64,000 nucleotides of DNA. Origin: Rhizomicrobium electricum. GTDB taxonomy: Bacteria > Pseudomonadota > Alphaproteobacteria > Micropepsales > Micropepsaceae. The stretch spans positions 372,001 to 436,000 of the forward strand of contig NZ_JAASQS010000005.1 in the NCBI RefSeq assembly GCF_011762045.1, written 5' to 3'. Position 1 is the first letter of the stretch, and every line of letters begins with the position of its first letter. A model generated the notes under the pieces. The model did not search any database. It was given only the letters and a program-made list of their open reading frames with translations, and was not told the DNA's origin. This document shows positions 35,748 through 45,144 of this stretch, piece after piece. Position numbers and translations under genes: made by a program.

Positions 35748-38700
35748 ATGAAGGTAGGCCTGACAAGAGCGGTACTGGGGCTGGCCTCTGTATGTGTCAC
35801 GTTGCCTTGCAGTCTGGCGGCCGAATCCGATCTTCGAGTCTTCAACATCCCGGCGGGGGATGCGGAGGACGCCATTGCGGCGTTCTCACAGCAAGCGCAA
35901 AGAATGATCGCCGCACCGGGCGATGCCTTGTTGAATGCCAAGGCACCGTCGGTCTACGGTCGCTACTCGCCTGCTAACGCACTCGCGATCATCCTGAAGA
36001 ACACGGATCTAGAGGTTGCCTCCGACGACGGCCACATCATCGTCCTGAGAAGACGTGTAGTTTTGCCGCCTCCGCCTCCGGCCGCCGGCTCGCCCGTGCA
36101 AAGCTGGAACGACGTAGAAACCGTCACGGTCACCGGGTATCGGGCCAGTTTGGAGTATTCAACGAACGCCAAGCGGGCGGCGATTACCTTTTCGGATTCG
36201 GTTTTCGCCGAGGATATCGGCAAGTTCCCGGACATCAATGTCGCCGAAGCCTTCAACCGCATTCCAGGCATCGCAATTACGCGCGAAGTGACCGGCGAAG
36301 GGCTCAACGTCTCGATACGGGGGCTCGGCACGAACTTCACAAAGGTTCTTCTGAACAACGCGCCGGTCGCAGTCGCCTCCACGGGACGCACCGACGCCCA
36401 GAACGCCAATCGCGAAGTCGATTTGAACATGTTTCCGGTCGAGTTGTTCTCGCAATTGTCGGTGTCGAAATCGCCGACTGCAGCTCTTATTGAAGGCGGC
36501 GCGGCCGGCACCGTGAACATGCGCAGCGCCCGGCCGTTCGACCGCGAGGGCTCCCGCATCCACTACTCCGTTCAGGGTCAGATCAACTCCGCATCCGGCA
36601 AGCTGGGCCAGAACGGGACCTTGATCCTGAGCAACACCTGGAATGGCCGGGTCGGTGTCCTGGTCGGGATATCGGCTCACCACAATCTGGTGCGGACCCA
36701 AGGCTTCGAAACGATCGGTTGGACCAATCCGAATCTCAGTGCAGCGCAATGCGGTGCAACAAGCGGCTGCAACGCGACCGGTGGTGGCAACTGGACTATC
36801 CCGGCCATCGCTCCAACCAACGCCTCGACGCTAGCTCTCGGTATTGCCGGAGACACAATCGACAGGCCATGGCTTCTTGCTCATAACCCGAAGCTCACCA
36901 GCATCAAGCAGCTCGACGACGCGCTCATTCCGCGCCTGGCCCGTCCGGCAAACCAGGCCGGCCATCGGGACCGCATCAACGCCGTTACCAGCATCGAGTT
37001 CTGGCCAAACGCGGGGCTGCACTTCTACGTTGACTCGGTGTTCGGGCGAACTGTGAACCAAGAACTGCGTACTGATATGGCGTTCCAGGTCCGCAACAGC
37101 GCCGTCATTCCGCTGAACGAGGAAGTCGACTCCAACGGCATTGTCACAAGAGGCACCTTCGCCAACACCAACTTGTTCCTGGAATTGCGGCCCTACACGG
37201 AAAAGGGCGATTTCATGAGCATCAGCCCTGGGCTGGAGTGGCAGGCGACGGAACTGCTGAGAGTTGACTTTCAGGCGAATGCCACGCGCAGTCATTTCTT
37301 CCGCGACTATCCCACAGTCGGCCTTTATACCTCGCCGGCAACGGTCACATACGAATTTGCCGGGGGCGAATTTCCGACATTCACAAGCAGTGTCGATGTC
37401 AACGACGCCCACAGCTGGAGGTGGCTGAACGAACGCGCCAGCATCGCTCAGGAAAAGCGCTACACCTATACCAACGGTGCGCACCTGGATGTCGCGTACG
37501 GTGCCGAGAAGACCAAGATCAAGGTCGGATTCAGCTATGACGACATCTATCGCACCATCCGAGCGGCGGATAACTCCCTAGCATGGCAAGCTGCAATTTG
37601 CGGCAACAACCCGAGCACCTGGCTACCATCCCCCAACACGCAGCCAACCTGCGATGGCGACGATAGCAACCCGAACCCGGCTTATCCCGGCTTCGGCACG
37701 GGCTATACCGCCGGAGCGGCACCTATCACCTGGACCGGCTCGCTCGTTCCGAACAGCGAAGTTTATAGATATCTGCATCCCAGCCCGACGGGCTACGCCA
37801 CGATCAACTGGGATGCGTTCAAGCGAGCGTCCCACTACGACAGCTACGCCGCCAATGCGCCGTTCACAAACACGTCCATTACGGGCACCAAATCGGGGAC
37901 CGTTTCCGAGAAGATTGTCGGATTCTACCTCCAGCTCGATGGAACGCTCGACCTCGCCGCAAGACCTCTCCGCTACGATATCGGTGTCCGCTGGGCTGAA
38001 ACCCATCAGACCGTCGCAGGGCTGGCTTACAATCGCGTAGACCCGCGCAATTCCACATTGAACGACGGCGGGCTTTATCCAGTGACGCCCATCTTCGCCA
38101 GCATCAAAAACGCCTATCAGGCATTTCTGCCGTCCGCGAACTTTGTTTATCACCCAACGACGGATATCCAGATTCGGCTTTCGGCCTCCCGCACCATGAC
38201 CCGTCCGGATCCGAGTGCGATGCTGCCGGGCGCCAACTTTTCATCGGCTTCGGCCGATGTCGCGACGGTCGGCAATTCCGCGCTCAATCCGTACTACTCG
38301 ACCAACGTCGACCTCGGAGTGGAGTACTACACGGGCAAAGAGGGCTATATCGGCTTCGCCCTCTTCCGGAAGGCCGTCAGCGGCTTCACTGTGACGGGAA
38401 CGACGACACATCCGTTCTCCGATCTGGCTGCTTACGGCATCAATTATACGACCTTGAACGATACGCAGCGGACGGCGATCGACACGCGTGGAGGTCCCGC
38501 ACATGCAACCGTTCTGTTCAACCAGGAGATCAACGCCAGCGGCTTGCTGACCGTAAACGGTCTCGAGTTCAACTGGGTCCAGCCGCTCGATATTCTACTT
38601 GAGCCTTATGGTCTGAAGGGACTCGGCTTCACGGCCAACGTCACCATAATGGGGCAAAAGGGCCGCGGCGCAGCCCCGGCTGTAGCCATCGGCGTTCCCA

Positions 38701-39035
38701 ACTACACCTACAATCTCGTCGGTTACTATGAGAATGACGGCGCAATGCTACGGTTGTCCTACGTATACTACGGCCAAACCGTCGCGTCTTCGGCAAACCA
38801 GAACAGCATTACCGACGCACGCCTTTACGGCGCCCCCTATAGGCAGCTCGATCTGTCGGCATCATATAGCTTGTCGGAATTCCTGGGACGATTGCCGAGC
38901 GATCCCAAACTGACGATCGATGTGCAGAACCTGACAGGGTCGGCCCAGCGCAGCTACTTCCAATTCAAACGCGCCACATACAGCTACTATGTGCCGGGCT
39001 GCTCCGTATTGTTTGGCGTACGCGGCACCTTCTGA
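35748..39035 (+). CDS. TonB-dependent receptor with STN signalling domain
   Basis: 1095 residues. The signal peptide ends near residue 25 (CSLAAE). An STN domain at ~28-100 (LRVFNIPAGDAEDAIAAFSQ, ANALAIILKNTDLEVAS) leads through a Pro-rich linker to the plug (ETVTVTGYRASLEYSTNAKR, EDIGKFPDINVAEAFNRIPGI, IRGLGTNFTKVLLNNAPV). The barrel ends VLFGVRGTF. It belongs with the sigma and FecR genes just upstream. A GAAGG nine bases before the ATG is the likely RBS, since the GGGGAGG directly abutting the ATG is too close. The ligand is presumably the same class of glycan as for the receptor at 29886. Confidence 0.93.
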   Translation: MKVGLTRAVLGLASVCVTLPCSLAAESDLRVFNIPAGDAEDAIAAFSQQAQRMIAAPGDALLNAKAPSVYGRYSPANALAIILKNTDLEVASDDGHIIVLRRRVVLPPPPPAAGSPVQSWNDVETVTVTGYRASLEYSTNAKRAAITFSDSVFAEDIGKFPDINVAEAFNRIPGIAITREVTGEGLNVSIRGLGTNFTKVLLNNAPVAVASTGRTDAQNANREVDLNMFPVELFSQLSVSKSPTAALIEGGAAGTVNMRSARPFDREGSRIHYSVQGQINSASGKLGQNGTLILSNTWNGRVGVLVGISAHHNLVRTQGFETIGWTNPNLSAAQCGATSGCNATGGGNWTIPAIAPTNASTLALGIAGDTIDRPWLLAHNPKLTSIKQLDDALIPRLARPANQAGHRDRINAVTSIEFWPNAGLHFYVDSVFGRTVNQELRTDMAFQVRNSAVIPLNEEVDSNGIVTRGTFANTNLFLELRPYTEKGDFMSISPGLEWQATELLRVDFQANATRSHFFRDYPTVGLYTSPATVTYEFAGGEFPTFTSSVDVNDAHSWRWLNERASIAQEKRYTYTNGAHLDVAYGAEKTKIKVGFSYDDIYRTIRAADNSLAWQAAICGNNPSTWLPSPNTQPTCDGDDSNPNPAYPGFGTGYTAGAAPITWTGSLVPNSEVYRYLHPSPTGYATINWDAFKRASHYDSYAANAPFTNTSITGTKSGTVSEKIVGFYLQLDGTLDLAARPLRYDIGVRWAETHQTVAGLAYNRVDPRNSTLNDGGLYPVTPIFASIKNAYQAFLPSANFVYHPTTDIQIRLSASRTMTRPDPSAMLPGANFSSASADVATVGNSALNPYYSTNVDLGVEYYTGKEGYIGFALFRKAVSGFTVTGTTTHPFSDLAAYGINYTTLNDTQRTAIDTRGGPAHATVLFNQEINASGLLTVNGLEFNWVQPLDILLEPYGLKGLGFTANVTIMGQKGRGAAPAVAIGVPNYTYNLVGYYENDGAMLRLSYVYYGQTVASSANQNSITDARLYGAPYRQLDLSASYSLSEFLGRLPSDPKLTIDVQNLTGSAQRSYFQFKRATYSYYVPGCSVLFGVRGTF

Positions 39036-39046
39036 CTCCATCTCCA

Positions 39047-41650
39047 TCAATTCTGGGCCGGGGGCCCAAGATAGGCTGCCGGTACCGGACCAGTCGCGAT
39101 CACCAGCTTTTGCAACACGACGTTGTCGCCCAGCCGCCAGACCTTCACGGTGTGCTTCCCCGCAGAAATCCCTGGAAATTCGGCAACGATCATATGGGCG
39201 TTATCGGAGACAGCTTTGACCCAAGCCTTTTGTTCGGGCGATACGGCGGCGTTTGGGGCCGGCGTCAAGCGAGCGGTCAGGGTCTGCATCGGACCCTCGT
39301 CGATGGACACCCCGAAGTTCAGCCCCGCCGATCCGTTGGTGTCGAGCGTGGGAACAAGATAAAGCTGTGCCCTCAAATCGCCGGATCTGCTGAGCACCAC
39401 ATCATATTCAAGGCGTATGCCGTCACTCTGGACCGTCGGCGCAAGTCCCTGCGGTAAGGCAGTCACCGCGCCACGCGTACGCCCAAGATTCGGGATGACC
39501 TTCCATTCGAGCCCTTTGCCACCCACGGCACGCGAGAAGCGCGGCGCCTCCACGGCAATGACTCCGTTCGCAGCGACGATCGACGGCGTCGCGAAGATCG
39601 GTGCCACCGCGCCGCCAGACACCCGCTTTACCTCAGGCATGATCTGCGTTTTCGGCTCTTGCCATGTCGTATAGCCGATATGGGTCTGCAGCATCATGCC
39701 GTCCCATTTGCCGTTCGCGAGGCGATGGTATTGGTCGGTCAGCGCCTGATCGCGCCGGAAGGCGGACACGGCCAGGTCGGCAAAAGCGTTGGCGCGAGGA
39801 TCATTGACCGCTGCCAGGCGATGGTTCCAGGCAACGGCGTAGTAGAGCTGATAAAGATTCGATAACGCCAGCACCGGATGCTCGACCAGTTCGAAATAGG
39901 CATCACGCTGCGCTTTCGGCAGCTTGGCCTTCACGAGCCGGACATCATTCTCAAGCGACTTCCACTCGCCGACCATGCTGCCGAACTCTCCGCCGTTCAG
40001 CATCGGGCCAGTACCCTCGCCCAACGCAAAGGTGTCTGCGTCGATAAGCTCCGGCTTCCGGCGCGCAGCGAACTGGCTGTATCGCGTCAAGATGGAAGCG
40101 ATGGCCTTCGCCTGAGATGGCCCGAACGTGGCGGCGGCCCATTGCTGCGGATACGCGTTAAGGGCATCCAGTGTCATGGCCTCCGGATTCCAGGCCATCT
40201 GGAGGAAGAAACTGATCGGATACTCCAACGGCTTGATATCGCCGACATTGACAACCCAAAGCGTCTTGGCCCCCCGACTGTAGGCCAGGTCCATCTGCTG
40301 CCAAGTTTTCTCGATCTGGTTGGTATTGAGCCACTTATAGTTCCTCGGCGCACCGACATAGTCGAAGTGGTAGTACACGCCGTAGCCGCCTTTGCGGTCC
40401 CGGTCTTTTGTCGGAAGGCGACGGATCTGGCCCCAATTATCATCCGCAAACAAAAGGGTCACGTCGTCGGGCACCGTCATGCCGTGATCGTAATAGTCCT
40501 GCACCTCCTTATAGAGCGCCCAAACCTGAGGGACCTGCTCTGCTGGCTTACCCGTTATCTCGGCGATTATCTTGCGCTGGTCGGCGACAATGCTCTCCAG
40601 AAGCTGTGTGGCCGTGCCTTCCGACATCGGTTCATCGCCATCGCCGCGCATGCCGATCGTCACCACACTGTCGTAGCTCTGACCGCCCCCCGTGGACATC
40701 ATGCGTTCAATGCCGCCGCGCCAGAACTTGCGCAGGTTCTCGGAATTGCTGGCGTAGTCCCATTTTCCGCTCGTCAACCCCTGATAGATTTGGCGATGCC
40801 ACTCGTCGTAGGCCCGCATCATCGGCTCGTGATGGCTGGTCCCCATCACCACGCCCATGGCATCGGCCAGGATGTAGTTGTTCGGGTCGTCGGCATTGAA
40901 AGCCCGCGGCGGCCACATGGCCGGCCAGAGATAATTGCCCTTCATGCGCAGGATGAGCTCGAAAATGTGCTCATACGCCTTGGCATTAGCACCGCCGAAT
41001 TTCCTGGTTGTCCAGGTTTCGAAGCCCGGAGCCTCATCGTTGATGAAAATACCGCGGTACTTCACCTTCGGCTGGTCGCTGCGCGATCCGGCTGTGAGGA
41101 ACACGTTCTTCTGCCGCGTTACCGGCACATCGGCAAACCAGACGAGCGGTGAAACACCCATCTTTTCCGAGATATCGTAAATGCCGTAGACGGCGCCGCG
41201 GCGGTCTGCCCCCACGATTACCAGCGCCTGCTCTACATTTGGGAACGGCTTGGCCACAACGATCTGACGGAACGCTTCCCATTGGCCCGATATACTGCGA
41301 GCGTCGATTTTTCCGGTACGGACCAGAGTGTCGATCACCGGGCTTTGGCCTAACACACCGACGATGACCAGTGGTCCTTCGGCGCGGCCGATATTCTGCA
41401 GGCGGAGGGGCTTTTGCCCGCTGACTTGCGCGAGATCGGACACGAAGGCGTCCGCGGCACGCTTCACGGCTGAGTTGGCATTGTCGTCGACATAAACCGC
41501 GGCAGGGCGACCGGCCTGGATGAGCGCAAAGCGACCCGCTCCAGGATTGGGGCAGATGGAGACTGGCTGGTCACAGGCCGCCAGGGCCGCAGTCGTCAGC
41601 GACATGAACATACCGAGACCGATGATTGCGGCGGTCCACTTCGTTTTCAT
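39047..41650 (-). CDS. Exported GH115 alpha-glucuronidase
   Basis: 867 residues with a signal peptide (AAIIGLGMFMSLTTAALAA). GH115 features in order: an N-terminal beta/alpha domain (AVYVDDNANSAVKRAADAF, VIVGADRRGAVYGIYDISE), SPLVWFADVPV near 165, the barrel motifs KYRGIFINDEAPGFETW near 195, MKGNYLWPAMWPPRAF near 235 and MGTSHHEPMMRAYDEWH near 265, LLFADDNWGQIRRLP near 400, and a C-terminal beta-domain. These enzymes remove (4-O-methyl-)glucuronic acid from glucuronoxylan or arabinogalactan in the periplasm. It is divergent from the DUF1080 operon with an operator between them, and convergent with the TBDR upstream. Confidence 0.92.
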   Translation of the reverse strand: MKTKWTAAIIGLGMFMSLTTAALAACDQPVSICPNPGAGRFALIQAGRPAAVYVDDNANSAVKRAADAFVSDLAQVSGQKPLRLQNIGRAEGPLVIVGVLGQSPVIDTLVRTGKIDARSISGQWEAFRQIVVAKPFPNVEQALVIVGADRRGAVYGIYDISEKMGVSPLVWFADVPVTRQKNVFLTAGSRSDQPKVKYRGIFINDEAPGFETWTTRKFGGANAKAYEHIFELILRMKGNYLWPAMWPPRAFNADDPNNYILADAMGVVMGTSHHEPMMRAYDEWHRQIYQGLTSGKWDYASNSENLRKFWRGGIERMMSTGGGQSYDSVVTIGMRGDGDEPMSEGTATQLLESIVADQRKIIAEITGKPAEQVPQVWALYKEVQDYYDHGMTVPDDVTLLFADDNWGQIRRLPTKDRDRKGGYGVYYHFDYVGAPRNYKWLNTNQIEKTWQQMDLAYSRGAKTLWVVNVGDIKPLEYPISFFLQMAWNPEAMTLDALNAYPQQWAAATFGPSQAKAIASILTRYSQFAARRKPELIDADTFALGEGTGPMLNGGEFGSMVGEWKSLENDVRLVKAKLPKAQRDAYFELVEHPVLALSNLYQLYYAVAWNHRLAAVNDPRANAFADLAVSAFRRDQALTDQYHRLANGKWDGMMLQTHIGYTTWQEPKTQIMPEVKRVSGGAVAPIFATPSIVAANGVIAVEAPRFSRAVGGKGLEWKVIPNLGRTRGAVTALPQGLAPTVQSDGIRLEYDVVLSRSGDLRAQLYLVPTLDTNGSAGLNFGVSIDEGPMQTLTARLTPAPNAAVSPEQKAWVKAVSDNAHMIVAEFPGISAGKHTVKVWRLGDNVVLQKLVIATGPVPAAYLGPPAQN

Positions 41651-42000
41651 TACCTGTCCTTCGAATTTTCAAAGAGGTTCTTCGCGCTCTCCGCATGGGA
41701 GGCGCGGACGATCGGCAATTCCCCTGGCCATATGGATAAAATGCTCCACAGACGGAGACGCATGGGCCGGCGAAACTCCTACGATCATATTGTCTCACAC
41801 GCTTTCGCAGAGCATTGACAGCGCCGACGCCAGCGCCAATGGTACCGATAACACACGGCAGACAAATAGACCACGCAGATCCGTCGCGCAGTACGGGAAA
41901 AGCAAAACTATGACAGCGGACGTCTCGCTCGCACCATCGTGGCTGCCTCCCAACGCCCGTCCGCGTAACCGCAATCTCATAAATACCATGGAGGGACCTC
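41651..42000. other. Divergent promoter region, GH115 / keto-glycoside operon
   Basis: 350 bases with no gene. A TTGACA -35 (41815-41820), 17 bases, then AATGGT (41838-41843) reads toward DUF1080; the operator at 41840 overlaps this -10. The minus-strand promoter for GH115 was not resolved. Confidence 0.55.
41815..41853 (+). promoter_or_regulatory. Sigma-70 promoter with overlapping palindromic operator
   Basis: A consensus TTGACA, a 17-base spacer and a weak AATGGT -10. The operator TGGTACCGATAACA (41840-41853) covers the -10 and start site, a repressor-type arrangement. It shares 13 of 14 bases with the site at 33543. Confidence 0.6.
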
Positions 42001-42804
42001 ATGCCTAAAACTGCCTATTTCATTCTGGCGCTTGCCGCCGCCGCGCCCGCGATGGCGCAAGATGCACCCGCCGCCTGCAAAGGCGTCGTCGTCGATGCGA
42101 ATGCCAACCAGCTTTCAGCAGCGGAAAAAGCGGAAGGCTGGACCCTGCTCTGGGACGGCAAAACTTCTGCCGGCTGGCGCAGCGCCCGCGGTGAAACTTT
42201 TCCGCAAGGCGGCTGGACCACTTGCGGCGGCACCCTGACTATTCATGCCAAGAGCGGTGAGGAATCACGCGGCCCCGGCGACATCATTACCAATGCACGC
42301 TATTCCGATTTCGAACTCAGCGCCGACTTCAAGATCACGCCGGGCGCCAATAGCGGCATCAAGATCTTCACCCAGACCGATCTTGCCCCCATCGACAAGG
42401 TCACCGGCAAGCCGGTGGCGATCGGCTCCGGCATTGGCATAGAATTCCAGGTACTGGACGATGAACGCCACCCCGATGCCAAGCTCGGCCGCGATGGCGA
42501 CCGCACCATCGGTTCGTTTTATGATGTGATCCCGGCCGTGAAGGACAAAGAAGTCTTCCCCGTCGGACAGTGGAACAACGCGCGGATCATTTCCAAGAAC
42601 AACCACGTCGCCTTCTTCCTCAACGGCTTCAAGACGGTGGAATTCACCCGTGGCTCGCCGGAATTCCGCGCCGCGGTTGCCCTTTCCAAGTTCAAGGACA
42701 TCCCCGGCTTCGGCGAATGGGCAGACGGGCATATCCTGTTGCAGGACCACGGCAACACCGTCTCCTATCGCAATATCAAGATCCGTACCCTCGCCACCCA
42801 CTAG
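42001..42804 (+). CDS. Exported DUF1080 (3-keto-disaccharide hydrolase) family protein
   Basis: 267 residues with GGAGGG before the ATG and a signal peptide (YFILALAAAAPAMAQ). The single DUF1080 beta-sandwich runs from ~45: GWTLLWDGKTSAGWRSARGE, GDIITNARYSDFELSADFK, NSGIKIF, GIEFQVLDDERHPDAK and GHILLQDHGNTVSYRNIKIR. DUF1080 proteins have been shown to cleave 3-keto-glycosides made by Gfo/Idh oxidoreductases. It is first in an operon with ApbE, two Gfo/Idh proteins and a two-TM protein. The periplasmic location matches the Tat signals of the oxidoreductases. Confidence 0.88.
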   Translation: MPKTAYFILALAAAAPAMAQDAPAACKGVVVDANANQLSAAEKAEGWTLLWDGKTSAGWRSARGETFPQGGWTTCGGTLTIHAKSGEESRGPGDIITNARYSDFELSADFKITPGANSGIKIFTQTDLAPIDKVTGKPVAIGSGIGIEFQVLDDERHPDAKLGRDGDRTIGSFYDVIPAVKDKEVFPVGQWNNARIISKNNHVAFFLNGFKTVEFTRGSPEFRAAVALSKFKDIPGFGEWADGHILLQDHGNTVSYRNIKIRTLATH

Positions 42805-42812
42805 GTGCCGCG

Positions 42813-43598
42813 TTGCGCGTCTTTCATCGAACCTTCCTGGCGATGAACACAAGGTTTTCGCTTGTGATCCCCGGCCTCGACGCGGATCACGGCGAAAGCC
42901 TGTTGGCGGAAACCGAGCGCTATGTGCGCGGACGCGAAGCCGTGATGAGCCGCTTCGGCGACGGCTTGGTGGCAAGCGTGAATAGCCGCGCCAGCGAAGA
43001 TACGGTGGAAGTTTCCGAACCGTTATGGGCGATCCTGATGCTGTGTCGATACCATTGGAACAACACCAATGGCCTGTTCGACATCGCGCGCGGACGGATG
43101 GCGGCCGTTGCTTTCGACGACCGCCGGCAAACCGTCCGCTTCATGGCGCCCGATGTGTTTTTCGATCTCGGCGGCATCGGCAAAGGCATCGCCCTGAAAG
43201 GCGTCGAAATGCTCCTGCGCCAACATGAGATCGAAAACGCCTTCGTTAGTTTCGGCGAAAGCTCGATCTTGGCCCTGGGCGAACATCCCGAAGGCGGCCT
43301 TTGGCGCGTCGGCCTGGCGGCGGACGCCAAGATGGACTTCACCCTTTCCAACGAAGCGCTCTCCACCTCGGGACAAACGCCAGGAAGCGAACACATCATT
43401 GATCCGCAACATGGCGGCTGGGCATCGGGTCCGGAGCTTCTGGTCGTCGCAAGCGCCTGCCCCATCGAGGCCGAGGTGCTCTCGACGGCGCTCTACATCG
43501 CCGCACCTACAGCGCGCGCCGACATTCTTTCTCGCTATGACAAAGCCCGCTGGCGCGAACTGCCCGCGGGAGACGAACCTAATGGAATGGTCCCATGA
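42813..43598 (+). CDS. ApbE-family FAD:protein FMN transferase, no signal peptide
   Basis: 261 residues if the TTG at 42813 is the start (AGGTG five bases upstream). The ATG at 42843 would cut off the family's N-terminal strand, since FHRTFLAMNTRFSLVI matches the usual F-x-A-M-G-T. Further ApbE motifs: FDLGGIGKGIALKGVEMLL near 118, SFGESSILALGEHP near 145, and LSTSGQTPGSEHIIDP near 185. The metal-site Asp of the usual A-D-x-x-x-T appears as Glu (EAEVLSTAL). ApbE attaches FMN to Thr/Ser of redox proteins. With no leader it should act in the cytoplasm. Its stop overlaps the next start (ATGA). Confidence 0.82.
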   Translation: MRVFHRTFLAMNTRFSLVIPGLDADHGESLLAETERYVRGREAVMSRFGDGLVASVNSRASEDTVEVSEPLWAILMLCRYHWNNTNGLFDIARGRMAAVAFDDRRQTVRFMAPDVFFDLGGIGKGIALKGVEMLLRQHEIENAFVSFGESSILALGEHPEGGLWRVGLAADAKMDFTLSNEALSTSGQTPGSEHIIDPQHGGWASGPELLVVASACPIEAEVLSTALYIAAPTARADILSRYDKARWRELPAGDEPNGMVP

Positions 43599-44884
43599 TG
43601 GACGGCATACCGGACATTGAACTGCCACCGCGCGACAACAATCGCCGCGAAACCTTGAAAACTATCGCCAGCGCCATCACAGGCTCGGCCTTGCTCAGCA
43701 CCCTGCCCTGGTTGTCGCCACTCAAAGCAGCCCCCGCGGGCAAAAGCCCCTCCGACAAGGTGCGCCTCGGCCTGATCGGCACCGGCTCGCGCGGACAATA
43801 TTTGGAAGAGCACCTCTTGAAGACGCCCGGCGCCGAGATCGCCGCACTTTGTGATGTCTATCCGCCGCATCTCCAAGCCGCTCAGCAAAAGATCGGCAAG
43901 CCGGTAACGCACTACAAGGACTACCGCCATTTGCTCGATGATAAGAGCGTCGATGCCGTGATCATTGCCACACCGCTCTATCTGCACGCCCCGATGTGCC
44001 TCGATGCTCTTGCTGCCGGAAAACATGTCTTCTGCGAGAAGAGTCTGGCGCTGACCATCCCCGAATGCAAAGCCGTGGCGCGCACAGCAAGCCAAAGCCC
44101 CAAAGTGTTCCAGATCGGTCATCAGCGGCTGTTTCATCGCGCCACGCTCTATGCGCTGCAACAGGTGAAAGCCGGCGATCTCGGCCCCATCACCCAAATC
44201 CGCGCCTATTGGCACCGCAACGTGAACTGGCGCCGCCCTGTGCCCTCGCCCGAATTGGAGATGCTGCTCAACTGGCGCGTCCACCGCAAATACTCGGCCG
44301 GACTGATGACGGAACTCGCCAGTCATCATCTGCAGGTCGCCAACTGGTTTCTGGATTCCCCGCCGCTGGCCTGTATCGGCTATGGCAGCATCAATTACTG
44401 GAAGGATGGACGCGACGTCTTCGACAACGTCAACGTCATCTACAAATACCCCAAAGGCGTTTCCTTCATCTACGATTCCCTTTCTTCCAACCGTTTCTAC
44501 GGGCTGGAACTGCAGATCATGGGACCAAAGGGAACGCTGGAGTTGGAAACCGCGAAATTCTATGCGGAAAATCCACCGCCCGCGCCCGGCATCATTCAGC
44601 TCATCAACCAGATCGAAAGAGGCACATTGGAAAGCGTGGCGCTCGCCGATCGCAGCTGGGTGCCGGACCTCAAGAAGGACACCAAAGGCACGCCGCTGCC
44701 CGAAGACCCCGATCACGACGACGGCACCGGTCTTTCCATGGCCGCGTTCGTCAATGCCGTGCGGCTCGGCGAGAAATCGCCGGCCATGATCGAACACGCC
44801 TATCGCTCCGGCGTCGCAGCTTTGATGGGCGTCATAGCAATGGAAGAAGGCCGCGAAGTGGCTTGGCCGGGAGGATACGCATGA
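43595..44884 (+). CDS. Gfo/Idh/MocA oxidoreductase with Tat signal (first copy)
   Basis: 429 residues. A twin-arginine leader (NNRRETLKTIASAITGSAL) spans ~15-45. The Rossmann dinucleotide motif VRLGLIGTGSRG is near 57. The usual E-K-P active-site motif is E-K-S (VFCEKSLALT) near 148. The catalytic region includes LMTELASHHLQVANWF near 235 with a His pair. Predicted reaction: NAD-dependent oxidation of a glycoside at C3, or the reverse, in the periplasm with cofactor loaded before Tat export. Starts and stops overlap by four bases with both neighbours. Pro-to-Ser in EKP may tune the active site. Confidence 0.87.
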   Translation: MMDGIPDIELPPRDNNRRETLKTIASAITGSALLSTLPWLSPLKAAPAGKSPSDKVRLGLIGTGSRGQYLEEHLLKTPGAEIAALCDVYPPHLQAAQQKIGKPVTHYKDYRHLLDDKSVDAVIIATPLYLHAPMCLDALAAGKHVFCEKSLALTIPECKAVARTASQSPKVFQIGHQRLFHRATLYALQQVKAGDLGPITQIRAYWHRNVNWRRPVPSPELEMLLNWRVHRKYSAGLMTELASHHLQVANWFLDSPPLACIGYGSINYWKDGRDVFDNVNVIYKYPKGVSFIYDSLSSNRFYGLELQIMGPKGTLELETAKFYAENPPPAPGIIQLINQIERGTLESVALADRSWVPDLKKDTKGTPLPEDPDHDDGTGLSMAAFVNAVRLGEKSPAMIEHAYRSGVAALMGVIAMEEGREVAWPGGYA

Positions 44885-45144
44885 AAACCATCACGCTGCC
44901 GCTTCCGGATTGGCGAAAGGAAGCGATCCTCTTTGCCGCCTGCCTGGTCTTGGCCATAGGCCTGAACGTTTACGCCATCGCCACATTCCAAACGCCTTGG
45001 GCCGAACTGGTGACGGAAATGCCCGTCGTGCTCGCCCTCGCATTGCTTGTCTACACCCTCCTCGCCGCCGGCCGCATAGCCGGTTACGCCCTGAAACATC
45101 TCATCGCCAATTTCGAAAGAAAGAACACGGGAAGGAAATCATGA
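44881..45144 (+). CDS. Small two-helix inner-membrane protein between two oxidoreductases
   Basis: 87 residues. Two membrane helices, ~17-36 (ILFAACLVLAIGLNVYAIAT) and ~49-68 (VVLALALLVYTLLAAGRIAG), joined by a short loop (FQTPWAELVTEMP). A basic C-terminal tail (NFERKNTGRKS) predicts both termini inside. It overlaps the stop of the upstream Gfo/Idh gene and the start of the downstream one by four bases each (ATGA twice), so stoichiometric, coupled synthesis is likely. It has no His or Cys for haem. Family not recognised by name; a membrane anchor or electron-passing partner for the exported oxidoreductases is inference. Confidence 0.8.
   Translation: MKTITLPLPDWRKEAILFAACLVLAIGLNVYAIATFQTPWAELVTEMPVVLALALLVYTLLAAGRIAGYALKHLIANFERKNTGRKS

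Noticed and set aside
39052..39066. GGGCC-GGG-GGCCC hairpin at the GH115 / TBDR convergent end
   Set aside because: It lies in the last GH115 codons and has no T-run on either strand, so it is not called as a terminator.
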